Below, piece after piece: positions 1-16,317 of a stretch of DNA of 64,000 nt. Origin of the DNA: Streptomyces graminofaciens (lineage in GTDB: Bacteria > Actinomycetota > Actinomycetes > Streptomycetales > Streptomycetaceae); contig NZ_AP018448.1 in NCBI RefSeq assembly GCF_030294945.1, positions 682,001-746,000 on the forward strand. Direction: 5' to 3'. The first letter of the stretch is position 1. Every line of letters starts with the position of its first letter. The translations under genes were made by a program, and so were the position numbers. The notes beneath the pieces are model-generated. The model saw only the letters and a list, made by a program, of their open reading frames with translations, did no database searches and had not been told where the DNA came from.

Positions 1-7901
<7,901 letters not shown>

Positions 7902-7927
7902 GACACGAGAAAGGGATGATGAACCGT

Positions 7928-8137
7928 ATGAGCAACCCGTTCGAGGACCCCGAGGGCGTCTACCTGGTGCTCGTCAACGACGAGAACCAGCACAGCCTCT
8001 GGCCGGACTTCGTGGAGGTGCCGGCCGGCTGGCGGATGGTCCACGGGCCCGCCTCGCGGCAGTCCTGCCTGGAGCACGTCGAGACGAACTGGACCGACAT
8101 GCGGCCGCGGAGCCTGGCGGAGGCGATGGACGGCTGA
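7928..8137 (+). CDS. MbtH-like NRPS chaperone
   Basis: A protein of 69 residues beginning [10 protein letters not shown], with the MbtH family hallmarks: NxExQHSLWP-type core ([10 protein letters not shown]), W residues at VPAGW, and the C-terminal pattern [12 protein letters not shown]. MbtH proteins bind adenylation domains and help them fold and activate amino acids. The gene starts 26 bases after the NRPS stop and is surely co-transcribed with it. In-frame ATG codons at 7916 and 7919 are alternatives; the GAGAAAGGG ribosome site just upstream fits 7919 or 7928, and 7928 gives the usual family N-terminus. Confidence 0.93.
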   Translation: MSNPFEDPEGVYLVLVNDENQHSLWPDFVEVPAGWRMVHGPASRQSCLEHVETNWTDMRPRSLAEAMDG

Positions 8138-8143
8138 AAAGGC

Positions 8144-8181
8144 GGGAGGGGCCGTTCATGCGGACATGACCGGCCCCTCCC
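8144..8181. terminator. Bidirectional terminator hairpin
   Basis: Eleven-base perfect arms GGGAGGGGCCG / CGGCCCCTCCC enclose a second inner stem (TCATG / CATGA). It lies between the convergent ends of the MbtH-like gene and the binding-protein gene, so it can stop transcription from both sides. Confidence 0.8.
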
Positions 8182-8199
8182 TTTCGCCGCGCACCCGAC

Positions 8200-9264
8200 T
8201 CACGACGCGGGCTGCTCCACCTTCGTGTCCGTCTTGCCGTCGACGGCGGCCGACAGCTGCGGCACGAGCCGCTCGACGACGTAGCGCAGGCTCAGGACCG
8301 TGCCCATGGACAGGGCGTTGCCGTAGTCGCCGGTCTCGTTGACGTAGACCTCGCGGCCCTCCTTCACCACACCGAGGTCCTTGTAGGAGGCGTCCTTGTG
8401 CAGCTTGGCGGCGTCCTTGACGACATCGCCGACCTGCCACACGAGGGCGTCCTGGTCTAGGAGGTCGACGCGCTCCTTGCTGATGTTGGCGCCGAACTGG
8501 TCGCCGATCACCTTGTCGAGGTCGGCGGGGAGCGAGAAGCCGAGGTCGGTGAGGAGGTGCGAGCGCGGGTCCTGGCTGCCGAAGACGAACATGCCCTCGT
8601 ACGGGGTGGCCATGACGGCGCTCTTCCCCTTGAACTCGGGGTGCTCCTCGACGGCCGCCGCGATCTCCTCCTCGGTCTCCTCGACGACCTTCGCGGCCTC
8701 CTCGGACTTGCCGAGCGCCTTGCCGATCGTCTCCGTCTGCTCCTGCCACGGCACGCCGTAGTCGTTGTACTTCTTCGGCTGCGCGACCACGGGCGCGAAC
8801 TTCGACAGCGACTCGTACTGCTCCTTGGTGAGTCCGCTGTACACCGCGAGGATCAGGTCGGGCTTGAGTGCGGCGATCTTCTCGACCTGCGGGCCGGTGC
8901 CGGTGTCCTTGAGGACGGTCGGGGCCTCGGCGCCGCCGAGCTTGTCGGCGGCCCAGGGGCCGACGGCGCCCTTGTAGCCGCCGAGCCATTCGGTGGTGCC
9001 GACGGGGACGGTGCCGAGGGCGAGGACGGAGTCCTGGTCGGTGAGGCCGACGGTGACGATCCGCTTGGGCTCGGACTTGATCGTCGTACTGCCGTACTTG
9101 TGCGCGACGCTGACCGGGAAGGCGGCTCCCGCCTTCGCGCTGTCGTCCGACGGGTCGGCTGCTGTGTCGTCGTCGCCGCCACCGCAGGCCGTGGCGGTGG
9201 CGAGGAGCAGGGCGGCGGAGGCGAGCGAGGCGGCGAGCCGTGGCGCTCTATGTGAGCGGAACAT
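8200..9264 (-). CDS. Iron-siderophore ABC transporter substrate-binding lipoprotein
   Basis: A 354-residue FepB/FecB-type (PF01497-like) binding protein. The N-terminus has a basic stretch, a hydrophobic segment and a cysteine in the context TATAC followed by GGGDDD, as expected for a lipid-anchored extracellular protein in a Gram-positive. The start chosen (MFRSHRAPR) overlaps the stop of the upstream exporter gene as ATGA, showing translational coupling. It would capture ferric siderophore outside the cell; no importer permease genes are seen in the window, so these must be elsewhere. Being third in the operon behind an iron box, it is probably iron-repressed. Confidence 0.9.
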   Translation of the reverse strand: MFRSHRAPRLAASLASAALLLATATACGGGDDDTAADPSDDSAKAGAAFPVSVAHKYGSTTIKSEPKRIVTVGLTDQDSVLALGTVPVGTTEWLGGYKGAVGPWAADKLGGAEAPTVLKDTGTGPQVEKIAALKPDLILAVYSGLTKEQYESLSKFAPVVAQPKKYNDYGVPWQEQTETIGKALGKSEEAAKVVEETEEEIAAAVEEHPEFKGKSAVMATPYEGMFVFGSQDPRSHLLTDLGFSLPADLDKVIGDQFGANISKERVDLLDQDALVWQVGDVVKDAAKLHKDASYKDLGVVKEGREVYVNETGDYGNALSMGTVLSLRYVVERLVPQLSAAVDGKTDTKVEQPAS

Positions 9265-11180
9265 CAGCGGTCCTTCGGTTCGGGTTCCTGTGAAGCGGTA
9301 CGTGTGGGGGTCAACGAGGTCGGACGAGGGCCGGGGGCGCCGGTGGAGGGTGTGGCGGTGGCATCCGTGGTGGTGGCCCGGGTGTCCGACCATGCCGTCC
9401 ACAGGGCCGCGTACGGGCCCCGGGCGGCGCGGAGTTCGTCGTGGGTGCCGGTCTCGACGATCCGGCCCGCGTCCATGACGACGACCCGGTCGGCGGCCGC
9501 CGCCTGGCCGAGGCGGTGGGCGACGATCAGCGCGGTACGGCCGTCCACCGCACGCGCGACCGCCTTCTCCAGGGCGCGGGCGCCGGAGCTGCCCGCCTCG
9601 GCGGTGGCCTCGTCGAGGATCACCAGGGGCGGGTCGGCGAGGATCAGCCGGGCGAGCGCGAGGGCCTGGGTCCGCTCGCCGCTCAGCCGGTGGCCACCGT
9701 CGCCGACGACCGTGGCGAGACCGTCGGGCAGGGCCTCCGCCCAGGCGAGTGCGTCCACTCGGTCGAGCGCGGCCCGCAGTTCGTCGTCGGTGGCGTCGGG
9801 CCTGGCCAGCCGCAGGTCGTCGGCGAGGGGGCCGGCGAAGACATGGGTCTCCTGGGTGATCAGCGCGATCGTGCGGTCGCCGGCGGAGCCGAGTTCGGTG
9901 GGCGGTACGCCGCCGATCAGGACCGTGCCGGTGGTGGGCGGCTGGATGCCGGCGACGAGCCTGGCCAGCGTCGTCTTCCCGGCCCCGCTGGCGCCCACGA
10001 GGGCCACGCGCTCGCCGTGGCGGATCGTCAGGTCGATGTCCTGCAGGACGGGGTGGCCGGGCTGGTAGGCGTGACCGAGTCCGCGCAGGGTGACCTCGAC
10101 GCCGCCCGCCCGCACGGTGTGTCGTACGTCGGGGACCGGGGGCGCCGGGATGTCGGTGACGCCGACGAGGCGGGCGAGGCCCGCCGTGGCCGACTGGGCG
10201 TCGTCGAGGAGGGCGAGGGCCGCGTTGACGGGGCCGAACAGGCTGTGGAAGTACAGGGCGGCGGCGGTCGCCGTACCGATGCTCGCCGACCCTTCACGGA
10301 CCAGCCAGTATCCGGTGCCCAGGACGGCGGCGAGGCCGATGTACTCGGCGATGTGCAGTCGGCTGTAGAAGCCGAGGACGAGCCGCACCCCGCGCATGGT
10401 CAGCGCCACCACCGACCAGGAGCGCTCGGTGACCCGCTCGGTGTGCTCCCGCTCCAGCCGGAACGCCCGTACGGTCGAACCGCCGCCGACGGTGTCGAGG
10501 AGCTGTTGCTGCTGGGCGCCCGCCGCCACGCGCTGTTCGGCGTAGAGGGGGATGGCCCGGGCGACGTACCAGCGTGCCGTGGCCGCCTGTACGGGCACGG
10601 CGAGCAGGGCCGCCAGCAGGAACCGCCAGTCGAGCAGCGCCATGGCCCCGAGGGTGAGGACGATCGTGAGCAGCGAACGGCCGAGGGCGGGCAGGGCGTT
10701 GCGTACGGCGTCGGCGATGAGGGACACGTCGGCGGTGACGCGGGCGGTCAGATCGCCGGCGCCGGCCTTCTCGACGCGGTCCAGCGGCAGGGCGAGCGCG
10801 CGCTCGACGAACCGTTCGCGCAGCCGGGCCAGCGTCGTCTCGCCCAGCCGGGCGATCAGGGACAGTCCGAAGCCGGCGCTGACGCCCTGCGCCACGGCGA
10901 CGGCCACGAGCAGCGCCGCGGTGGTGGTGACGGCGTCGTCGGACGCCCGGTCGGCGGCCATGTCCACGATCCGGCCCAGCAGCGGCTGCAGCAGCAGGCC
11001 GACGGCCGTCGAGCCGACCATGACGGCGAACGCGCCCAGCGCCGACTTCCTTTGTGGGCGCAGTAGTTCGGCGACTGCGGCGCGGGTGCGGGCCGGGGTG
11101 GCGACGGGGAGGAGGTCGGGGGCTGGGCGCGATTCCGTGCCTACGTGTTCCGTGCCTGCCTGCGCGCGCGTGTCGGTCAT
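9264..11180 (-). CDS. ABC exporter half-transporter, catalytic partner
   Basis: A 638-residue type IV (ABCB-like) half-transporter: N-terminal six-helix membrane domain (residues about 45-330) and C-terminal nucleotide-binding domain. Walker A (GASGAGKTT), Q-loop (LITQET), Walker B (LVILDEAT) and H-loop (IVAHR) are intact, but the signature is LSGERTQ instead of LSGGQ. The start MTDTRAQ overlaps the stop of the preceding gene (ATGA), so the two halves are made together and probably form a heterodimer. The neighbourhood suggests export of the peptide siderophore. The faults of its partner complement this protein's, leaving one good ATP site. Confidence 0.92.
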   Translation of the reverse strand: MTDTRAQAGTEHVGTESRPAPDLLPVATPARTRAAVAELLRPQRKSALGAFAVMVGSTAVGLLLQPLLGRIVDMAADRASDDAVTTTAALLVAVAVAQGVSAGFGLSLIARLGETTLARLRERFVERALALPLDRVEKAGAGDLTARVTADVSLIADAVRNALPALGRSLLTIVLTLGAMALLDWRFLLAALLAVPVQAATARWYVARAIPLYAEQRVAAGAQQQQLLDTVGGGSTVRAFRLEREHTERVTERSWSVVALTMRGVRLVLGFYSRLHIAEYIGLAAVLGTGYWLVREGSASIGTATAAALYFHSLFGPVNAALALLDDAQSATAGLARLVGVTDIPAPPVPDVRHTVRAGGVEVTLRGLGHAYQPGHPVLQDIDLTIRHGERVALVGASGAGKTTLARLVAGIQPPTTGTVLIGGVPPTELGSAGDRTIALITQETHVFAGPLADDLRLARPDATDDELRAALDRVDALAWAEALPDGLATVVGDGGHRLSGERTQALALARLILADPPLVILDEATAEAGSSGARALEKAVARAVDGRTALIVAHRLGQAAAADRVVVMDAGRIVETGTHDELRAARGPYAALWTAWSDTRATTTDATATPSTGAPGPRPTSLTPTRTASQEPEPKDR

Positions 11181-12883
11181 GCGAGCACCGCCGTACGGTA
11201 GGCCGCGCACTCGTGGACGAGTTCCTCGTGCTGACCGGTCGCCGTGACGTGGCCGTCTTCCAAGAAGACGACCCGGTTGGTGACGGCGAGGAGGGCGGGG
11301 CTGTTGGTGACCAGGAGGGTGGTGCGGCCGCTCCGGAGGTCCCTGATCCCGTCGGCGACACGGGCCTCCGTGACGGCGTCGACGGCCGTGGCCGGCTCGT
11401 GGAGGACCAGGACCGGCGGGTCGGCGGCCAGGGCCCGGGCCAGGGCGACACGCTGCCGTTGGCCTCCGGAGAGGGAACGTCCACGGGCGGTGACCGGTGT
11501 GTCGAGGCCGCCGGGGAGCGCGCGAACGACCTCGTCGGTGCCGGAGGCGGTCAGCGCGGCGGGCACGAGAGTCAGGGCGCCGACCGCCGCCGTCACGTTC
11601 TCCAGGACCGTCCCCTCGAACAGGTCGGCGTCGTGCTCGGCGACGAGGATCGCCGCGCGCACCTCACTGAGCCCGAGTGCGGTCAGCTCCGTTCCGTCCA
11701 GTTCCACGGTCCCGGCGTCCGGTTCGGCGCGGCGGCCGAGGCAGCGGAGGAGGGCCGTGGCGTCGGCGGGGTCCGTGGTGGCGAGGCCGACGGTCTCGCC
11801 GGGGGCGATGTCGACGTCGACGCCGCGCAGGGTGCCGTAGGACAGGGTGCGCAGGCGCAGCCGTCCCTCGACTGCGCGTGGGGTGGTGGTGTCGGCGGGT
11901 GCCGGGCCCGGGGGTACGGCGGCGGGCGCGTCCAGGATCTCGGCGATCCGGGCGGCGGAGGCGCGACCCTGGGCCAACTCGGTGTTGACCCAGGCGAATT
12001 CGGTGAGGGGGCCGATGAGGAAGAGGGCGAGGCCGACGGAGGAGACGAGTTCGCCGAGGCCGATGTCGCCCTGTGCGGCGAGGTGTCCGCCGACGAGGGC
12101 GACCAGGGCTAGGAAGACGCCGGTGAGGATGGTGACGACGCCGTTCTGCCAGGCTTCGGCGCGGGCCGCGCGCAGGGTGGCGGACAGGGAGTCCTGGCTG
12201 ACGCGCCGGTAGCGGGCGACGGCGGCCGTCTCGGCGCCGATGCCCTTGAGGACGCGGAGTCCGGCGACGAGGTCGGCGGCGACGCCCGAGGCCCGGGCCG
12301 CGCGTTCCTGTTCCGTTTCGCTGCGCCGCTCCAGGGGCTTGCTCAGCAGATGCCCCAGCCACAGCAGCAGCGGGGTGCCCAGCAGGACGAGCAGGCCGAG
12401 GGCGAGGGAGACCCGCAGCAGCGCGACCGCGCTGACGACCAGGCCGGCCGCCGCGGCGAAGGCCACGATGACGGCCATGGCGACGGCGCCGACCCGCTTG
12501 GCGTCCTCGGTGGCGATGTTCGTCAACTCGCCCGGCAACCGGCCCTCGTCGGCGCCGCCCTCGGGGGCGAGGACCCGGCCGACGAGCGCGGTTCTGAGGT
12601 GGTGGGCGGCGGTGACGGAGGCGCGTTCGCCCGCGCGGGCGCTGAACCGGAAGCTGAAGGAGAGGCCGATGTAGACGGCGGCGAGGATGCCGAGCCAGAG
12701 GAGGAGGCCCGGGATGTCACCGTCCACGACTCCGCGTTCGACGGCCAGGCCGATGAGCACCGGTACGAGGGCCTCGCCCGTCTGGTGGCCCATTCCCAGC
12801 AGCGCGCCCAGCGCCACGTCACGACGCTGTCCGCCGACCGCGCGCCACAGGACGTACCGTCCCGGCGGGTCCGCTTTTCTCAC
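11177..12883 (-). CDS. ABC exporter half-transporter, degenerate partner
   Basis: A 568-residue membrane plus nucleotide-binding half-transporter, first gene of the exporter/binding-protein operon. The GTG start at 12883 is fixed by a GGAGG site five bases upstream. The Walker A loop is destroyed (GLATTDPADATALL, no G-K-S/T), Walker B reads VLVLHEPA with His for Asp, and the H-loop His is Asn (VTNS); the signature LSGGQRQR is perfect. This is the pattern of a heterodimeric exporter with one non-hydrolysing site. An iron box lies 47 bases upstream of the start. Confidence 0.92.
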   Translation of the reverse strand: MRKADPPGRYVLWRAVGGQRRDVALGALLGMGHQTGEALVPVLIGLAVERGVVDGDIPGLLLWLGILAAVYIGLSFSFRFSARAGERASVTAAHHLRTALVGRVLAPEGGADEGRLPGELTNIATEDAKRVGAVAMAVIVAFAAAAGLVVSAVALLRVSLALGLLVLLGTPLLLWLGHLLSKPLERRSETEQERAARASGVAADLVAGLRVLKGIGAETAAVARYRRVSQDSLSATLRAARAEAWQNGVVTILTGVFLALVALVGGHLAAQGDIGLGELVSSVGLALFLIGPLTEFAWVNTELAQGRASAARIAEILDAPAAVPPGPAPADTTTPRAVEGRLRLRTLSYGTLRGVDVDIAPGETVGLATTDPADATALLRCLGRRAEPDAGTVELDGTELTALGLSEVRAAILVAEHDADLFEGTVLENVTAAVGALTLVPAALTASGTDEVVRALPGGLDTPVTARGRSLSGGQRQRVALARALAADPPVLVLHEPATAVDAVTEARVADGIRDLRSGRTTLLVTNSPALLAVTNRVVFLEDGHVTATGQHEELVHECAAYRTAVLA

Positions 12884-12929
12884 GCATCCTCCGGACCGGT
12901 CTCGCCCCGCACAACAACCGTACAAGAAC

Positions 12930-12948
12930 TTAGGTAAGGCTAACTACA
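12930..12948 (-). promoter_or_regulatory. Iron box (IdeR/DmdR1-type operator)
   Basis: TTAGGTAAGGCTAACTACA matches the actinobacterial iron box (consensus TTAGGTTAGGCTMACCTAA) at most positions and keeps the core TTAGGTNAGGCTAAC. It sits 47-65 bases upstream of the GTG of the exporter operon and is the only such site noticed. It predicts repression by the iron-loaded DtxR-family regulator and induction on iron starvation. Confidence 0.85.
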
Positions 12949-12982
12949 TTCGTCTTCTTCGACCAGTCCTGGAGTGAGGTGG

Positions 12983-13018
12983 ATGCGCACCAACCGACCG
13001 CCGGGTCACGCCCCTTGA
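12983..13018 (+). CDS. Possible 11-codon leader peptide
   Basis: ATG at 12983 begins MRTNRPPGHAP and stops. It is preceded by a purine-rich GGAGTGAGGTGG. It lies in the leader of the amidohydrolase gene, 73 bases before its start. Such short ORFs can act in attenuation, but nothing in the codons points to a specific signal, so it may be chance. Confidence 0.25.
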   Translation: MRTNRPPGHAP

Positions 13019-13090
13019 GAACACCGCAGGACCACTGATCAGCCGTCCCGCAGCCGCTGTCTCCCCCTAACGACCGGAAGGACCTCCTTC

Positions 13091-14653
13091 GTGCTCAGCA
13101 CCAGGATCACCAACGTCAATGTCGTCACGATGGATCCGGCCCGCCCGACGGCCCATGAGGTCGGCATCTGGCAAGGACGCGTCGTCGGTCTGGACGAGGA
13201 GGTGGCGGGGCTGTCCGCGCGGCGGACCCTCGACCTCGGAGGGGCCACGGTGCTGCCGGGCTTCATCGACGCCCATGTGCACCTGGCGTGGGCCGGGTTG
13301 AAGGCCGAGGCGCCCGGCGTCGCGCCGAGCCGGCGGGCCGACGACGTGCTCCGCGTGGTGGCCGAGGCGGTGGCGAAGGCACCCATGGGCGGCTGGATCG
13401 ACTTCGGCGGCTACGACCAGCGCACCCTCGACCGCCCCCTCACCGCCGTCGACCTGGACACGGTCAGCGACGGCCGCAAGGTGTACCTGGGCCATATCTC
13501 GGGCCACGCCTGCCTGGTCAACTCGGCGGTCCTGAAGGGACTTCCCGCCGAAGTGATAAGCCCCGACGGCTTCCTCGCGGAGGGCGCGATGGGAGCCGCG
13601 CTGAAGACCCGGCCGCCGCACTCCGTCAGCGCACTCGCGGCGGCGGTCGAGCGGGCCGCGCGGGAGTGCCGCTCCGAGGGCGTCACGGGCGTCGCCGAGG
13701 CCGGGGTCGGCGGCCGGCTCTTCCGGCACAGCCCCATCGAGGTCGCCGCCTTCCAACTGGCCCACGAGTCCGGCCGACTGCCGCTGCGCGTCCAGCTCAT
13801 GGTGGCGTCCGACGCGCTCCACCCGGTCGAGGCGACCGCCGAGGACACCACGAGCCGGGCCATCGACCTCGGCCTGCGCACGGGCTTCGGCGACGGCGCG
13901 CTCTCCCTGGGCTCCCTCAAGGTCTTCACGGACGGCGGCATGATGGCTCGTACGGCGGCCCTGACCAGCCCGTATCTCGGCACCGACGGCTCCGGTCAGC
14001 TCATGGACGAGGCGGAGGTGCTTCAGGACACCATCGTCGCGGGGCATCTGGCGGGCTGGCAGCTCGCGGTGCACGCGATCGGGGACCGGGCGCTCGATGT
14101 CGCCCTGGACGCGTTCGAGAAGGCGCAGAAGCTGAGCCCGCGCCCGGAGGCCCGCCACCGGGTCGAGCACGCGGGCCTGGTCCGCCCGGACCAACTGCCC
14201 CGGCTGGCCGCCCTCGGCATCACGGTCGTCATCCAGCCGAGCTTCCTGCGCCACTACGGCGACGACTACGCCACGGTGATGGGCGAGGACCGGGCGGGCT
14301 GGCTGTACCGGGGCCGGGCATTCCTCGACCACGGCGTCCGGGTCGTGGGCAGCTCGGACCGCCCGGTCGCGAACGGGGCGCCGCTGCGGGCGATCCAGTT
14401 CATGGTGGAGCGGGCCTCGGAGTCCGGCCGGATCATCGGCCCCGGCGAGGAACTCACCGTGGAACAGGGCCTGCACGCCTACACCGTCGAGGCCGCCCGC
14501 GCCTGCCACTGGGACACCGACGCGGGCAGCGTCAGTCCCGGCAAGCGCGCCGACCTCGTGGTTCTCGGGGACGATCCGCGCCGGGTGGACGTGTCACGGA
14601 TCGGGGAGATCGAAGTGGTCCGTACGTTCCTGGAGGGCGACGACGAGTTCTGA
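13091..14653 (+). CDS. Amidohydrolase family 3 protein (YtcJ-like)
   Basis: A 520-residue metal-dependent hydrolase of the amidohydrolase superfamily, YtcJ-like branch. The N-terminal beta domain is followed by the metal motif GFIDAHVHLAW, a mid-protein HAIGDRALD motif and the C-terminal GxxADLVVL-type strand (GKRADLVVLG) that closes the composite barrel. No signal peptide, so cytoplasmic. The substrate is unknown; relatives act on N-acyl amino acids or exo-enzyme amide bonds. GTG start with GGAAGG about nine bases upstream. A strong hairpin follows the stop, so it is probably monocistronic. It diverges from the iron-regulated exporter operon; whether the iron box also affects it is unknown. 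Confidence 0.88.
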   Translation: MLSTRITNVNVVTMDPARPTAHEVGIWQGRVVGLDEEVAGLSARRTLDLGGATVLPGFIDAHVHLAWAGLKAEAPGVAPSRRADDVLRVVAEAVAKAPMGGWIDFGGYDQRTLDRPLTAVDLDTVSDGRKVYLGHISGHACLVNSAVLKGLPAEVISPDGFLAEGAMGAALKTRPPHSVSALAAAVERAARECRSEGVTGVAEAGVGGRLFRHSPIEVAAFQLAHESGRLPLRVQLMVASDALHPVEATAEDTTSRAIDLGLRTGFGDGALSLGSLKVFTDGGMMARTAALTSPYLGTDGSGQLMDEAEVLQDTIVAGHLAGWQLAVHAIGDRALDVALDAFEKAQKLSPRPEARHRVEHAGLVRPDQLPRLAALGITVVIQPSFLRHYGDDYATVMGEDRAGWLYRGRAFLDHGVRVVGSSDRPVANGAPLRAIQFMVERASESGRIIGPGEELTVEQGLHAYTVEAARACHWDTDAGSVSPGKRADLVVLGDDPRRVDVSRIGEIEVVRTFLEGDDEF

Positions 14654-14660
14654 GAGTCCG

Positions 14661-14701
14661 AGGTCCGTCCCGCCGAAGGCTCTTCGCGGCGGGACGGACC
14701 T
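14661..14701. terminator. Bidirectional terminator hairpin
   Basis: A perfect 15-base stem (AGGTCCGTCCCGCCG with its complement) and an 11-base loop lie between the converging amidohydrolase and DyP peroxidase genes. Confidence 0.85.
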
Positions 14702-14707
14702 GGTGGC

Positions 14708-15658
14708 TCAGTCCGGTGCGGGGCGGTTCGGTATGGACCGCAGGAAGTCGGCCGACGGGACGAAGAACAGGGTGCCCGTGACGGCCCGTGAGTAGTCCAG
14801 GATCGGGTCGTGGCCGGTCGGCGGCTCGCCGAGGAACATCTTGCGCAGCATCGCCTCGGGCACCTCGGGGTCACGGGCGTAGGCGATGAAGTACGTGCCG
14901 AACTCACCGTGCCCCGGCCTGCCGAAGGGCATGGCGGCGCGCAGTATGCGCTGCTCGTTCCCGTCGGGTCCGATGAGCGTGTTCACGTCGACGTGGGAAC
15001 CGGGCACGTCCAGTTCGAGGTTGGTGAGTTTGGTGCGGCCGATCACCTTCTCCTGGGCCTCGACGGCCAGGGCCTCCCAGGAGTCCACGTCGTGCAGGTA
15101 CTTCTGCACGACGGCGTACGTGCCGCCCCGGAAGTCCGGGTCCTCGTCGCCGACCAGCACGGCGTCGGCGGCCACCCGCCCGACCGGGTTCTCGGTGCCG
15201 TCGACGAAGCCGAGGAGGTTGCGGGAGTCGAAGTACGCGAAGGCCTGGACCTCGTCCTCCACTCCGGCCGCGCCGCGCAGTTGCCGCATGATCTCCGCGG
15301 CGAGCGCGAAGCACAGGTCCACCCGGGCCGCCCGGATGTGGAAGAGCAGGTCACCGGGGGTGGACACGGCCCGGTGCCGTGGTCCGTCGAGCTCCCGGAA
15401 GGGGTGCAGCCCGGTCGGGCGCGGCGTGCCGAAGAGCCGGTCCCAGGCCTCGGCGCCCACCCCCGCGACGCAGCCCAGCGCGCCGTCGGGGCTGGAGAAC
15501 CCCACGGCCCGCTCAAGCCCCGCGAGCCCCGACAGCACACCGCGGGCCGCCTGCTCGCCGCCCGGGGCGACGGTGACGACGAGGAACAGCGCGGCGGGTG
15601 TCAACGGGCTCAGCATCGGCTGCGGCAGTACGTCGTCCGACGGGACCGGCAGCACCAT
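14708..15658 (-). CDS. DyP-type heme peroxidase
   Basis: A 316-residue dye-decolourising peroxidase of the cytoplasmic P/B class. The family motif GxxDG is present as GFVDGTENP, holding the distal catalytic Asp, and the heme-side region LRAAMPFG / GTYFIAYARDP is conserved. No Tat signal, unlike EfeB, so an intracellular enzyme. The chosen start MVLPVPSDD has GGGGGAG directly upstream; longer readings would begin in low-quality sequence. Encoded alone, with no encapsulin gene next to it. It oxidises phenolic or dye-like substrates with hydrogen peroxide; the natural substrate is unknown. Confidence 0.92.
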   Translation of the reverse strand: MVLPVPSDDVLPQPMLSPLTPAALFLVVTVAPGGEQAARGVLSGLAGLERAVGFSSPDGALGCVAGVGAEAWDRLFGTPRPTGLHPFRELDGPRHRAVSTPGDLLFHIRAARVDLCFALAAEIMRQLRGAAGVEDEVQAFAYFDSRNLLGFVDGTENPVGRVAADAVLVGDEDPDFRGGTYAVVQKYLHDVDSWEALAVEAQEKVIGRTKLTNLELDVPGSHVDVNTLIGPDGNEQRILRAAMPFGRPGHGEFGTYFIAYARDPEVPEAMLRKMFLGEPPTGHDPILDYSRAVTGTLFFVPSADFLRSIPNRPAPD

Positions 15659-15864
15659 GGGCTCCCCCTTCGTACAGCACGCGTGCACCGCACGCGTGTG
15701 AACCACTTGCTCAGAGCACGACATGGACGGCCCCCGCAGCCCCCCGGCGCACACGACTCCGTTGTCGGGCACCACACACGCGGCCGGGCTCCGCCCTCAA
15801 CACCATGCCCGGTCGAGGCGGGGAAGATACCCGCGAGATCCGGCTCCGCAGTAGGCTCCGGAGC

Positions 15865-16317
15865 ATGCGGATCTCCGTTTCCTCGGACATGGCCGAACCC
15901 GTGGCCCGCCTCCTTGTCGAGGAGTTGCGCGAGCGCGGTCACGAGGTGCTGCCGCACGGGGCGCTGCGTCCCGGCGCCGACCCCCAGTGGGCCGTGTGCT
16001 CGGAGGCCGCGGCGCGCGAGGTCGCGGCCGGGACGTCGGACCAGGCGGTCGTGTGCTGCTGGACCGGCACGGGGGCGTCGATCGCCGCGAACAAGGTGCC
16101 GGGCGTACGGGCGGCCCTGTGCGCGGACGCGTACACGGCGGACGGCGCGCGGCGCTGGAACGACGCCAATGTGCTGGCCCTGAGTCTGCGGCTGACCTCG
16201 GAGCCGCTGCTCAAGGAGATCCTCGACGCCTGGTTCGCGGCCGAGGCGAGCGAGGACGCCGAGGACCGGGAGAACGTGGCCCGTGTCGAGCGGCTCGACG
16301 CCCGGCCGCCTCAGTAG
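15865..16317 (+). CDS. RpiB/LacAB-family sugar-phosphate isomerase
   Basis: A 150-residue protein with the RpiB/LacA/LacB core: N-terminal Rossmann-like strand (MRISVSSDM), and the signature CCWTGTGASIAANKVPGVRA that contains the catalytic Cys and the phosphate-binding loop. The usual RpiB N-terminal DHxG motif is replaced by SSDMAEP, so the substrate may not be ribose 5-phosphate. Members interconvert aldose and ketose phosphates (pentose phosphate or galactose-6-phosphate routes). Start ATG 15865. Its last seven bases overlap the end of the convergent serine hydrolase gene. Confidence 0.85.
   Translation: MRISVSSDMAEPVARLLVEELRERGHEVLPHGALRPGADPQWAVCSEAAAREVAAGTSDQAVVCCWTGTGASIAANKVPGVRAALCADAYTADGARRWNDANVLALSLRLTSEPLLKEILDAWFAAEASEDAEDRENVARVERLDARPPQ

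Noticed and set aside
8450..8466. DasR-like half site (TGGTCTAGG) near 8.45 kb
   Set aside because: It lies inside the binding-protein coding region and lacks the second half.
9441..11066. 541-codon plus-strand frame across the exporter gene
   Set aside because: Antisense shadow of the ABC exporter; Gly/Arg/Asp/Val composition and no motifs.
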